Source of the DNA: an uncultured Clostridia bacterium
GTDB lineage: Bacteria; Bacillota; Clostridia; UBA1381
Direction of reading: 5' to 3'
Assembly (NCBI GenBank): GCA_947624165.1
Contig: CANQJC010000010.1
Location: 1 to 61,999, forward strand
Length of the DNA: 61,999 bases
In this document: positions 1-7,823 of the stretch, one piece after another
How the letters are laid out: each line of letters begins with the position of its first letter
How positions within the stretch are numbered: position 1 is the first letter of the stretch
Translations under genes and position numbers: made by a program
The notes under the pieces: model-generated
What the model was told of the DNA's origin: nothing
The model's input: only the letters and a program-made list of their open reading frames with translations
Database searches by the model: none

Positions 1-1654
1 TGTCGTTCATCTTGGTATTGGTATAATTATCATTTATGAATCTCTGAGTATTCGGCGAGATAGTCGCCGCGTTTATGCTTGTAAAATCATGCTTTTCCCA
101 GTTTATCAGATCCTTCGACGTGAAGATAAGGTGATGCGACGAATACACGTAATACGTATCGTCGTTCGGGAATTTAACGATAGACGGGTCGTGAACGCCC
201 TCTGTCGTCGACGCGCTGTCTGCTTTTGCCGCGACGGGTGACGTTACACCGCAGTAAAGCTCCGCGCACACATACTCCTTTGTCGTTTCGCCCTCGGGTA
301 TATCCGCTTTTAAAATAAGCTTTTGCGCGGAGGAGGGGATAGCGGAGTTGTATTCTATTGTGACCGTCTCTTCCGAAGCGGACGAAATCGAGGTTTCGAC
401 CGCGTCGCCAAGCGGGTGCTCCGCGCCGGAAATATCAGTGTAATACAAAGTCACCGAGACATTTCCGTCCCGCGCGGTATAATTCTTTATATTTGAAACG
501 ACCTTGAGCGTTAAGGGCTTTACCGCGCAGACCTGCGTCGAAACGGGCTTCATGCCGTTCCATACGAACAGCTTTACGTCGTCCGCGCCGTTGTCCTTCT
601 CAAACGGAATGTTGATATCGACCGCGTCGTCCGATGCGGCCTTCGTGAAATCTCTCTTGGCGGCGAGTTTGACGAGCCGTTTGTCCGAATCGTATTCGGC
701 GGCGTAAGCGCAAAGCGCGGAAGGATCGACCGACGCCGCGTTATGCAGCTTGAAGGAAACGGTATCGTTATTTATGTCGGATACGTAAACGTCCGACAAG
801 CTTTGCGGATCTAGCGAAAATATTTCCTTCTCATCGCCGTTTTCGGAGAGGTAAAAATGAGTGTCGGTTATGTAGCGGTTGTTTTGCGCCACAAGTGCTT
901 TCGCCATATACTCGTCCGCTTCGGCGGCGAGAGACGTTATCTCGTCCGCGGACAATGCCCTGCCGTATATGCGGAAATCATCTACGCTTCCCGCGAAACC
1001 TTCGCCCGTACCCCAGTTGGCGTGACCTATCCATGTCGAAGCGTCGGCGGTGCAAAGCTGCGGCACGTTGATATCCAGATCATCGGACTTTACAAGACTG
1101 CCGTTTATATAAAGCTTCGTACTGTTTGATTCAAATACTGCGACAACATACTGCCATGACGAAAAATCGCCGTTTACTTCGAATACCGCCGGACGCGCCG
1201 CCGCGGCGTTAAAGTTAAAGCGTTCCGCCGTCAGCTTTGTGTCCGTCGCGAGCATACCGAGATACTTCTCGCTCAGAAAATCCTGCGCTCCGGCGACGGG
1301 AGTGGTCATAAACGCCCAGCCCGACGACGGCTTGAGCATGAAGCTGAAGGTCGCCGCGTCTTTTCCGTTCAATATGCCTTTCGGCAGCTCGAGATAATTA
1401 TCCGGCGAGTTCGTGTCGATTTTGAGCGCGTTGTTTCCTTCGAAGCTTTCCTTGTATGACACGCTGCCCTTTTCGGTAACAGTTCCTCCTTTTGTAGCCG
1501 TGAATGAACCCGACCCTGTTCCGTTTTCGTCAAACGTCGCTTCGAACAGCAGCGAGTCGGCAGGTTCGTCCGCGAACACGATCGACGGAACGGCTGCCGT
1601 AAGCATCGCGAGCGTGACCGCGCCGCAGATCAATTTTTTAAAAAGTTTGTTCAT
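1..1654 (-). CDS. Secreted GH43-type arabinanase/xylosidase-like protein with N-terminal LamG domain (partial, C-terminus off window)
   Basis: Reading the minus strand from the ATG at 1654 gives an open frame that runs off the window edge (about 551 residues visible). Residues 1-29 are a signal peptide ending in VFA-DE, followed by a LamG/concanavalin-like domain (about 40-235, with 'LYINGSLV' and 'DDFRIYGRAL'). Then comes a module containing 'LFVWNGMKPV' near residue 361, also found in three other secreted proteins of this window. From about residue 485 the start of a five-bladed GH43 propeller is seen: 'VHDPSIVKFPNDDTYYVYSS', where the Asp after His is the expected catalytic base. GH43 enzymes remove arabinose, galactose or xylose from plant polysaccharides, fitting RG-I side-chain trimming next to CE12 and PL11 genes. 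Start is fixed by an AAAGGAGA ribosome-binding site at about 1661-1670 and a near-consensus promoter. Exact substrate is unknown because the catalytic domain is cut. Confidence 0.8.
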   Translation of the reverse strand, partial: MNKLFKKLICGAVTLAMLTAAVPSIVFADEPADSLLFEATFDENGTGSGSFTATKGGTVTEKGSVSYKESFEGNNALKIDTNSPDNYLELPKGILNGKDAATFSFMLKPSSGWAFMTTPVAGAQDFLSEKYLGMLATDTKLTAERFNFNAAAARPAVFEVNGDFSSWQYVVAVFESNSTKLYINGSLVKSDDLDINVPQLCTADASTWIGHANWGTGEGFAGSVDDFRIYGRALSADEITSLAAEADEYMAKALVAQNNRYITDTHFYLSENGDEKEIFSLDPQSLSDVYVSDINNDTVSFKLHNAASVDPSALCAYAAEYDSDKRLVKLAAKRDFTKAASDDAVDINIPFEKDNGADDVKLFVWNGMKPVSTQVCAVKPLTLKVVSNIKNYTARDGNVSVTLYYTDISGAEHPLGDAVETSISSASEETVTIEYNSAIPSSAQKLILKADIPEGETTKEYVCAELYCGVTSPVAAKADSASTTEGVHDPSIVKFPNDDTYYVYSSHHLIFTSKDLINWEKHDFTSINAATISPNTQRFINDNYTNTKMND

Positions 1655-1692
1655 TCTTGTCTCTCCTTTCGCAAATTACATTATATATAATA

Positions 1693-1721
1693 AGTATATA
1701 TTACAATCGTCGAGATGTCAA
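1693..1721 (-). promoter_or_regulatory. Sigma-A type promoter of the GH43 gene
   Basis: On the minus strand a perfect TTGACA (1721-1716) lies 17 bp from TATACT (1698-1693), 39 bp upstream of the ATG. Confidence 0.8.
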
Positions 1722-1760
1722 TAAAGCATTTTTATCTGTCCCGCGCTTTTTGGGAAAGCG

Positions 1761-1776
1761 TTTTATTGCAATAAAA
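1761..1776. promoter_or_regulatory. Perfect 16-bp palindrome upstream of the GH43 promoter
   Basis: TTTTATTGCAATAAAA is its own reverse complement and lies 40 bp upstream of the GH43 -35 box, at the edge of the 165-bp repeat. It could be a regulator site or a weak terminator; no protein can be assigned. Confidence 0.4.
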
Positions 1777-2125
1777 AAGGAGCACCATGGCGGCAAAATT
1801 CGTGAAAAGCCCAAAGCGAGCAATAGGCGTTAAACGGCGCGTTCACAAGCCGTAAGCCCGTACGAAGTCCAAAGCGACAGCGCGCCGCGATGAGCGCGTT
1901 TACAAGCGAATAGGCAAGCGGAGCGACGGCTTCGGACGGAAAAGGAGCACCATGGCGGCAAAATTCGTGAAAAGCCCAAAGCGAGCAATAGGCGTTAAAC
2001 GGCGCGTTCACAAGCCGTAAGCCCGTACGAAGTCCAAAGCGACAGCGCGCCGCGATGAGCGCGTTTACAAGCGAATAGGCAAGCGGAGCGACGGCTTCGG
2101 ACGGAAAAGGAGCACCATGGCGGCA
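1775..2125. repeat. 165-bp tandem repeat, two full copies plus a 17-21 bp third start
   Basis: The segment beginning AAAAGGAGCACCATGGCGGC recurs at 1775, 1940 and 2105, an exact 165-bp period. Copies 1 and 2 look identical by eye; copy 3 stops at about 2125. On the plus strand each full copy holds a 22-codon ORF with a ribosome-binding site (1787-1855 and 1952-2020). On the minus strand both copies read through in frame because 165 is a multiple of three, but there is no convincing start. The array lies between the terminator of tRNA-Leu and the GH43 gene. No known insertion sequence is recognised. Confidence 0.9.
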
Positions 2126-2177
2126 TAAAAAAGAAGTCTTTGCAAAGCAAAGACTTCGAAAAACTGCCGCATGGTGC
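2112..2177. repeat. Imperfect inverted repeat enclosing the tRNA terminator
   Basis: GCACCATGGCGGCA (2112-2125) is mirrored by TGCCGCATGGTGC (2165-2177), one base shorter in the arm. Between them sits the terminator hairpin of tRNA-Leu. The left arm is the start of the 165-bp repeat unit, so the repeat is linked to this structure. Confidence 0.7.
2126..2157 (-). terminator. Terminator of tRNA-Leu
   Basis: Perfect 10-bp stem GAAGTCTTTG/CAAAGACTTC (2133-2142 and 2148-2157) with a 5-nt loop, followed on the minus strand by a run of T (2132-2127). Confidence 0.8.
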
Positions 2178-2181
2178 GACG

Positions 2182-2265
2182 TGGTGCACCTGAAAGGACT
2201 TGAACCTTCACGTCGGGGACACCGGATCCTAAGTCCGGCGCGTCTGCCAATTCCGCCACAGGTGC
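2182..2265 (-). tRNA. tRNA-Leu, anticodon UAG
   Basis: The minus strand from 2265 folds as a class II tRNA: acceptor GCACCTG pairing with CAGGTGC, D-arm with GGCAGACGC, anticodon stem CCGGA/TCCGG around loop CTTAGGA (anticodon TAG, reading CUA and other CUN codons), an extra arm typical of leucine tRNA, T-arm with GGTTCAAGTCC, discriminator A and an encoded CCA end. It is preceded by a consensus promoter and followed by a terminator, so it is a single-gene transcript. Confidence 0.95.
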
Positions 2266-2278
2266 GAGCAACGATAAT

Positions 2279-2307
2279 ATTATAGCAACGGCGTAAAAGA
2301 ATGTCAA
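2279..2307 (-). promoter_or_regulatory. Consensus promoter of tRNA-Leu
   Basis: Minus strand TTGACA (2307-2302), 17-bp spacer, TATAAT (2284-2279), 13 bp before the mature 5' end. Both hexamers match the consensus perfectly, as expected for a stable RNA. Confidence 0.9.
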
Positions 2308-2373
2308 GCGTTTTTGTTAAAAAAGCAGACAAAAATACACTGAATTTATTTGTTAAAATAGAATAAAAAACTA

Positions 2374-2402
2374 TGTACAAAACCGCAAAAATATGTTATA
2401 AT
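2374..2402 (+). promoter_or_regulatory. Probable promoter of the CE12 gene
   Basis: Perfect -10 TATAAT (2397-2402) with a weaker -35 TGTACA (2374-2379) at 17 bp, in an AT-rich tract 42 bp before the ATG. Confidence 0.6.
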
Positions 2403-2444
2403 TTCTATAATAATGATTAAAAATCATGAGAAAGGAGAAATATA

Positions 2445-5400
2445 ATGAAAGGAAAAATTAAGAAAATTCTGGCGTTGATATCCGCTTTCGCGATGGTTTC
2501 GCAGTTTGCGTTCACCTTACCCGCACTCGCGGACGGCGAATACTATACGCAGGATTTTGAAAGCCAGACAAGAGGTCAGAAAGCCGATGCGGGCAAAGAC
2601 ACTCTGACGCTTGCGGACGGCAACGCATGGAGGTCTCAGTACGACGCCGGCGGTATGCAGATACAAAAGGATACGAGACACGATGAGATAGGTCTTTATT
2701 ACAGATATTCCAACACATCCGGCAGCGGCGGCAGAGCATCTTATCTGACGCTGCCCGACGCGGCGAAGAAAACCGACGACAACAAGAAATCCGTTATGGA
2801 ATTCGACTTTATGATGTCGGCAGGCGGCGGGGGAAGCCAGATGATTATTACCGACTCGACCGTCGGTACGCCCTTGCAGAACGGCGAATATGCGGGTTCC
2901 TACGTTTTGTCGTTTTATATGAAGGACAAGGATACGCTGGTTATAAATTCCGTTAACGGCTCGGACGACACCTACAAGACGACGAACTACAAGTCGGGAA
3001 CGTGGGCGCATACGAAAGCCGTAATGGATTTCAGCAGCAACACCGTCGTGCTGACGCTTACGTCGCTGGACGGAAGTACGACATTCTTTGAAGAAAACAT
3101 GGTCAGCATGTCGCCGACGGCTAAGGACAGCATTAACCAAATACATTTCTACCAGCCGAGAAGTTTAAGCGCGTTTGCGGGTATTGACAACATTGTTGTT
3201 CGTCCCTACCGGGAAGGTGACGTGCTTGGTTCATATTATATTGTTAAGTTTGACGTTGAAGGAACTACGACGTCAAAGACGGCTGACAAGACTACGCATA
3301 AAATCAGCGATGTACCCACGCCGACAAAAACGGGATACTTGTTCAAAGGTTGGTATAAGCAGGACGCTACCGAAACTCTTTATCAAGCGGATGATATTCT
3401 TGCGGTAGAGTTTTCCGAGAACACAACGTATTACGCCAAATTCGACCCGGATCCCAACTACGTTGAGCCTATGGTCGACATAGATCTTAATATTCCCACG
3501 AACGGCTTGCTGACGATGGGTACTGCGGATGATGATTTTGCGGACAACAATTTCTCCGTCGATATCATAGGTGAGATCGGAAGCGACCTTTATGAAAAGG
3601 AAGAATCGAGAGTCGATCCTTTAAAAGTAGAATGGAAGTTTGACGGATTTACCACAATGGTAATGAACGACGGTACGAGCAAACCGACGTCCGATACGCC
3701 GGGCGAGGACGGTACATATCCGTCTTACTGCGACAGCTATGCTACAATAGAATATGATGAGACAAATCCGACGGTTGCGAACTTTAAGCTTGCGAATCAA
3801 ACCTCCAACTACTACGGCAGAGTGACAGTTAAGGTTACATACGGCGGCGGCAACATACCTGTGAACACCATTACAAAAGAGGCTCCGATAGCGATCCTCG
3901 GCTGGAATTCCGCTGTTGCGAATCAGTATCTGCCCAAAGCCGGATACATTTCCGATTTCAGCCACTACGCCGACGATATGCTTGGATATCGGGCTTATAT
4001 TTCTTCCGATAACATTAATGCCGTCGACGTGGCGACGGGCGACTGGTCGGTGGCGGGAAGCCAAAGCGACAGAAGCTTGACCCTTACGCAGGACAAAGAC
4101 ACAGATACAAAGTACCTTGCGTTAAAGGGCGGCGGCAGCGGAACCTCGTGCTTTGCGTTTAACAAAATAAAAGACGTTCCGACGGGACAGGTCATTATTT
4201 CGCAGGACGTGAGATTCCAAAGCGACGGCTCTGAGATTTTGTTCAAGCAGGATCCTCCCACAAAGTGGACGGATAATTCGACGGCTATGGATTTGAAATT
4301 CCAGGGCGGCGCGCTCGTTATGCCGAGTAACGCAAAGGTCGCATCGATAGATATGGGCAAGTGGTACCACATCGTAATGTCGTGCGACGTTACGTCCAAG
4401 CTCTGGTACGCTATGGTATATGACGAGGAAAACAGACTTCTCGGTCAATCCGACCCCGAACCGTTCGTAAACGACACCGAGGCGGCTCCCGTATACCTGT
4501 GTTACAGAACGAAGGACGGCATATCCTCCGAGCTTGACTTTAATAACGTAAAAATATACGTTCCGACGATAGAAGGCGATTTGTCTGTCAGCGTTTCGAA
4601 CGACACGCTCATCATTCCCTCCGACAGAGTTGATACGACGGACGGAATCAAGTACGCAGACGGTACCGTAACGGTCAACAAGGCGAACGCCGAGGACGGC
4701 GAAAAAGCCGTTTTGGTTCACGGCACATACGCGAATGATGGCTCTCTCGCGTCGGTAAAGACATACGATTTATCATTCGCTTCAAAGAAAGCCACACAAG
4801 CGGTGGACGCGGGCAAAGGCTCAAAATTTATGCTTTGGGACGCAATAGACGGCATGAAACCGATATTTGAATCGATTCAAACGGACGGCGCGGACGACAC
4901 GTCAAACGTTGCTTCGCTTACCGTTGAGGGCTTATCATCAGAGCATTATCCCATTATAGGTAAGGCTGAATGGTCGGTTGTGGACGAAGCTTCGAACGAA
5001 AAATCCGAATTTGTTACGATAACTCCAGACGAGACCGATTCGCATAAGGCGACTCTCAAGGTTCTCAAGGGCGCGTCTCCGGGAACATACAAGGTTACCG
5101 TAACGCTGGGCGGTAAGACGCAGGAGATTATGATTACCGCGACCGGCACGCAGGAAAGCGTTAAGTTTACGAAGTCAACGAGCAGTATCGCCATTCCTAT
5201 GGATGAGACCGCTTCGGACGAGTACACATACGAAGCTGCCGTTGTCGACGCCGAAAGCAAGCCGATCGACGGTAAGACTGTAACATACGCTATGTATGAC
5301 AAGAACAACAAGGAGCTTCTCGCCGATTCGGACGGAATTAAATTTGACGAAGCGACAGCTACGCTCACAGTAACGTCGAAGGCTTCTCCGACGGTAGTTT

Positions 5401-6632
5401 ATATCCGTGCGACGAGTACAAACTCAGATGATCAAGCTATCTCGCGTTCGCTCAGAGTAGATATCCACGGACTTGCGTTCGACTTCGGTTCGACCGTTGC
5501 CGCGGAGGGTTACACGGCTGTTTCGCCCACGACCGCGTGGGACGAAGCGACGGGCTACGGTCTCGTATCCGGCTCGCCGAAGATAGAAGGCGACGCTTCG
5601 ACGGAGGACGCGAACGCCGACAGCCTGAAGGGCGCGTTCAAATTCCAGGCGAAGGTAACGCCGGCAAAGGTATATAACGTTACGGTAAATTATTCCGGCG
5701 AAATTGCTTCCGAGTATGTAAACGCCGATTTGACAGGACATGTATACACGAACGCGAATAAATCGTCAGTAACGTATACCGTTCCCGTGATCGACAGCGT
5801 ACTTGATATGACGTTCACAGCGGCGTCTGAGGTTTCGTCGATCGTTATCGAGAAACAAGATGACAAGAAGGCTGCGAGCAAACCGACGATATTCACTATC
5901 GGTGACTCCACAATAGCCAATAACGGTTCATGGGCTTACGTACTCAACAGAGACCAGGGCAATTATCCCGACTTGGCTGCATTGGCGTCGTTCCAGAACA
6001 ACGGACGCGGAGGACGAAATCTTTCGACCTTCTATACCAATGGTGAGCTGAGAGACAGAATTTTGACTCAGGTCAGACCCGACGATTACGTAGTCATAGG
6101 ATGTATGGGTACGAACGGTGAGGGAATGAACTTCGAAGGTTCCTTCAATTACTACGTGAACGCGTGCGAAACTTTGGGCGCGAAGATCATTCTGACTTCG
6201 TACACACCTCATATGGTGGACGGCGACAAATATGCGAATGTTTACGATCCGGAGACATATACGTTCAAGGGTGTGCGCGGCGATAACTATGATAATATAG
6301 TAAGAAAGATCTACACGGAAAGAACGACCGAGGGCGGTCAGTATTTCGATCCGAACGTTATCGGCTTCATCGACATCGGTCAAATGGCTGACGACGCGTT
6401 TAACGCATATGTTGCGGAGGGCGCGAACGATGCGGAGAAGCAAGCGAGAGCGCAGGAGATCATCGCGTGCGCCGGTGAGAATACTGCTCCCGACCACAAC
6501 CATTACAGCAGAGGTACGATAGCCTGCCAGCTGATGCTCAACGGTCATGATCCCGTAGGCGATCTGCCCGGCGCGGACGGTATCGTTAAGAAGCTTGTTG
6601 AAATAATTCAAAACGACAGCTCCGCCGAATAA
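2445..6632 (+). CDS. Secreted multidomain rhamnogalacturonan acetylesterase-like SGNH hydrolase (CE12)
   Basis: A 1395-residue secreted protein. Signal peptide at 1-29 (ends 'LPALADG'); a concanavalin/LamG-like region to about 260; an InlB/Listeria-Bacteroides type repeat at about 266-333 ('GYLFKGWYKQ', 'TTYYAKFD'); a second jelly-roll region around 520-700; a GMKP-type module near 795-809 ('FMLWDAIDGMKPIF'); Ig-like repeats at about 810-1010; a 'FDFGS...GYTAVSP' domain near 1013 common before CE12 domains; and the SGNH domain at about 1145-1390. Catalytic Ser is in GDST (1153-1156) and the Asp/His pair in 'APDHNHYS' (D1350, H1353). CE12 enzymes remove acetyl groups from rhamnogalacturonan-I, opening it to the lyase encoded next door. 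The start follows AAAGGAG at about 2430-2436. No SLH or sortase anchor is visible. Family call is strong; substrate is inferred from family and neighbours. Confidence 0.85.
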   Translation: MKGKIKKILALISAFAMVSQFAFTLPALADGEYYTQDFESQTRGQKADAGKDTLTLADGNAWRSQYDAGGMQIQKDTRHDEIGLYYRYSNTSGSGGRASYLTLPDAAKKTDDNKKSVMEFDFMMSAGGGGSQMIITDSTVGTPLQNGEYAGSYVLSFYMKDKDTLVINSVNGSDDTYKTTNYKSGTWAHTKAVMDFSSNTVVLTLTSLDGSTTFFEENMVSMSPTAKDSINQIHFYQPRSLSAFAGIDNIVVRPYREGDVLGSYYIVKFDVEGTTTSKTADKTTHKISDVPTPTKTGYLFKGWYKQDATETLYQADDILAVEFSENTTYYAKFDPDPNYVEPMVDIDLNIPTNGLLTMGTADDDFADNNFSVDIIGEIGSDLYEKEESRVDPLKVEWKFDGFTTMVMNDGTSKPTSDTPGEDGTYPSYCDSYATIEYDETNPTVANFKLANQTSNYYGRVTVKVTYGGGNIPVNTITKEAPIAILGWNSAVANQYLPKAGYISDFSHYADDMLGYRAYISSDNINAVDVATGDWSVAGSQSDRSLTLTQDKDTDTKYLALKGGGSGTSCFAFNKIKDVPTGQVIISQDVRFQSDGSEILFKQDPPTKWTDNSTAMDLKFQGGALVMPSNAKVASIDMGKWYHIVMSCDVTSKLWYAMVYDEENRLLGQSDPEPFVNDTEAAPVYLCYRTKDGISSELDFNNVKIYVPTIEGDLSVSVSNDTLIIPSDRVDTTDGIKYADGTVTVNKANAEDGEKAVLVHGTYANDGSLASVKTYDLSFASKKATQAVDAGKGSKFMLWDAIDGMKPIFESIQTDGADDTSNVASLTVEGLSSEHYPIIGKAEWSVVDEASNEKSEFVTITPDETDSHKATLKVLKGASPGTYKVTVTLGGKTQEIMITATGTQESVKFTKSTSSIAIPMDETASDEYTYEAAVVDAESKPIDGKTVTYAMYDKNNKELLADSDGIKFDEATATLTVTSKASPTVVYIRATSTNSDDQAISRSLRVDIHGLAFDFGSTVAAEGYTAVSPTTAWDEATGYGLVSGSPKIEGDASTEDANADSLKGAFKFQAKVTPAKVYNVTVNYSGEIASEYVNADLTGHVYTNANKSSVTYTVPVIDSVLDMTFTAASEVSSIVIEKQDDKKAASKPTIFTIGDSTIANNGSWAYVLNRDQGNYPDLAALASFQNNGRGGRNLSTFYTNGELRDRILTQVRPDDYVVIGCMGTNGEGMNFEGSFNYYVNACETLGAKIILTSYTPHMVDGDKYANVYDPETYTFKGVRGDNYDNIVRKIYTERTTEGGQYFDPNVIGFIDIGQMADDAFNAYVAEGANDAEKQARAQEIIACAGENTAPDHNHYSRGTIACQLMLNGHDPVGDLPGADGIVKKLVEIIQNDSSAE

Positions 6633-6644
6633 TTTCATAATTTC

Positions 6645-6676
6645 AAACAACCTCCCTTCGGGGAGGTTGTTTTTTT
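6645..6676 (+). terminator. Terminator after the CE12 gene, with a duplicated right arm
   Basis: A perfect 12-bp stem (6645-6656 with 6661-6672) closed by a TTCG tetraloop and followed by T. The right arm and T-run are repeated once more at 6677-6693 without a left arm. Confidence 0.9.
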
Positions 6677-6707
6677 CGGGGAGGTTGTTTTTTGATTTTG
6701 CGTGTTG

Positions 6708-6735
6708 TCATGTTTCGGCGCGTTCTCCATATACA
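6708..6735 (+). promoter_or_regulatory. Sigma-E-like sporulation promoter upstream of spoIID
   Basis: TCATGTT (6708-6714), 13 bp, then CATATACA (6728-6735) resembles the Bacillus/Clostridium mother-cell sigma-E consensus (KMATATT, 13-15 bp, CATAHAHT) with one mismatch in each half. It lies just before the ribosome-binding site, so it also argues against the earlier in-frame ATG at 6702. Confidence 0.45.
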
Positions 6736-6755
6736 TAAACAAAGGGGGACTGCAT

Positions 6756-7697
6756 GTGAAGAAGGTAGTATTTGTATTTCTGGCGATAATTTTCATAACG
6801 CTCCTTATACCCCTCGCCGTCGTGTATCTTCTCGGCGCGAACCCCGCGTCCGACGCGCGCGGCGTGAAGCTCTACCTTGCCGACGAAGGAAGGACGATCG
6901 AAATCGACGAGGACGATTATATAAAATGCGTCGTCGCTGCGGAAATGCCCGCCGACTTTGAGCCGGAAGCACTCAAGGCGCAGTCCGTCGCGGCGCGCAC
7001 GTTTCTTCTCTCCCGCGTGAAAGCGTGGGAGGACGGAACGCAGACCGACCACCCCGACGCGCCCGTATGTACCGATTCGACGCACTGTCAGGCGTACATA
7101 CCCGAGGATAAGCGGCGCGAAAGCTGGGGCGGCTCGTCGGACGCGAATTGGGATAAGATATCCTCGGCGGTCGAAGCGACGAGGGGCGAGGTCATAACGT
7201 ATAACGGCGAGATCATCAGCGCGCTGTTTCATTCCGCGTCCGCTTCTGCGACGGAAAACGCTGCGGATGTGTGGGGCAGCGACATACCCTACCTCAAAAG
7301 TGTGCCTACGCGCGGCGACGAAGCCGCGCCGTCGTTTTATTCGTCCGTGACCGTGAGCGCGGACGAATTTAAGCGCGCGGTCGAGGACAGGGTCGCCGGT
7401 ACGGATTGGACAAAGGGACTGTACGGCAACATCGCCCGTTCCGCAGCCGGCGGTATAATTTCGCTCGATCTGGGCGGCGTGAACGTGCGCGGCACGCTTC
7501 TGAGGAGCATCTTTTCTCTGCGCAGCACCAACGTCGAATTTGAGGAACACTCCTCCGACGTCACGATGAACGTCAAGGGCTACGGACACGGCGTCGGTAT
7601 GAGCCAGTACGGCGCGAACTACCTCGCGTCTCAGGGCGAAACATACGACGCGATTTTGAAGAAATACTACACGGGCGTCGAAATAGAACATCGTTAA
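6756..7697 (+). CDS. spoIID: SpoIID/LytB-domain protein, probable stage II sporulation protein D
   Basis: 313 residues from GTG 6756, chosen because AAAGGGGG (6741-6748) sits 7 nt upstream; an earlier in-frame ATG at 6702 lacks such a site. One N-terminal membrane anchor (about 5-27) then an extracytoplasmic SpoIID domain: 'CVVAAEMPADFEPEALKAQS' followed by VAARTF carries the Glu expected to be catalytic, and 'GYGHGVGMSQYGA' near the C-terminus is the family signature. SpoIID is a membrane-bound lytic transglycosylase that cleaves denuded glycan strands with SpoIIM and SpoIIP during engulfment. It stands alone here between two polysaccharide-degrading genes, with a possible sigma-E promoter. 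LytB-type proteins share the fold, so the name rests on length, single anchor and promoter. Confidence 0.8.
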   Translation: MKKVVFVFLAIIFITLLIPLAVVYLLGANPASDARGVKLYLADEGRTIEIDEDDYIKCVVAAEMPADFEPEALKAQSVAARTFLLSRVKAWEDGTQTDHPDAPVCTDSTHCQAYIPEDKRRESWGGSSDANWDKISSAVEATRGEVITYNGEIISALFHSASASATENAADVWGSDIPYLKSVPTRGDEAAPSFYSSVTVSADEFKRAVEDRVAGTDWTKGLYGNIARSAAGGIISLDLGGVNVRGTLLRSIFSLRSTNVEFEEHSSDVTMNVKGYGHGVGMSQYGANYLASQGETYDAILKKYYTGVEIEHR

Positions 7698-7760
7698 TTT
7701 TGTATAAAAATATTTTTTTAAATTTGTGTAAATTGTTGCAAAAGACATTAAAATTGTTTG

Positions 7761-7789
7761 TTGAAAAAATCATGTAAATATTATATAAT
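7761..7789 (+). promoter_or_regulatory. Promoter of the PL11 gene
   Basis: TTGAAA (7761-7766), 17-bp spacer, TATAAT (7784-7789), 34 bp before the ATG. Confidence 0.75.
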
Positions 7790-7823
7790 TAGTATATATG
7801 ATCAAGGTAAGGAGAAGTACGAC

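Noticed and set aside
1740-1775. Possible catabolite-responsive element near AAAGCGTTTT
   Set aside because: Only about 5 of 8 conserved positions fit on either strand, below what I would accept for a cre site.
1775-2125. CRISPR array or known insertion sequence at the tandem repeat
   Set aside because: Contiguous 165-bp units without spacers, no transposase, no terminal inverted repeats of a known IS family.
2065-2380. Open frames on the minus strand across the tRNA and the 165-bp repeats
   Set aside because: They cross the tRNA and its terminator, have no convincing start signals and stay open only because the repeat length is a multiple of three.
6702-6755. Earlier ATG start for the SpoIID protein
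   Set aside because: No ribosome-binding site, it adds an unusual N-terminus, and it would lie upstream of the probable promoter.
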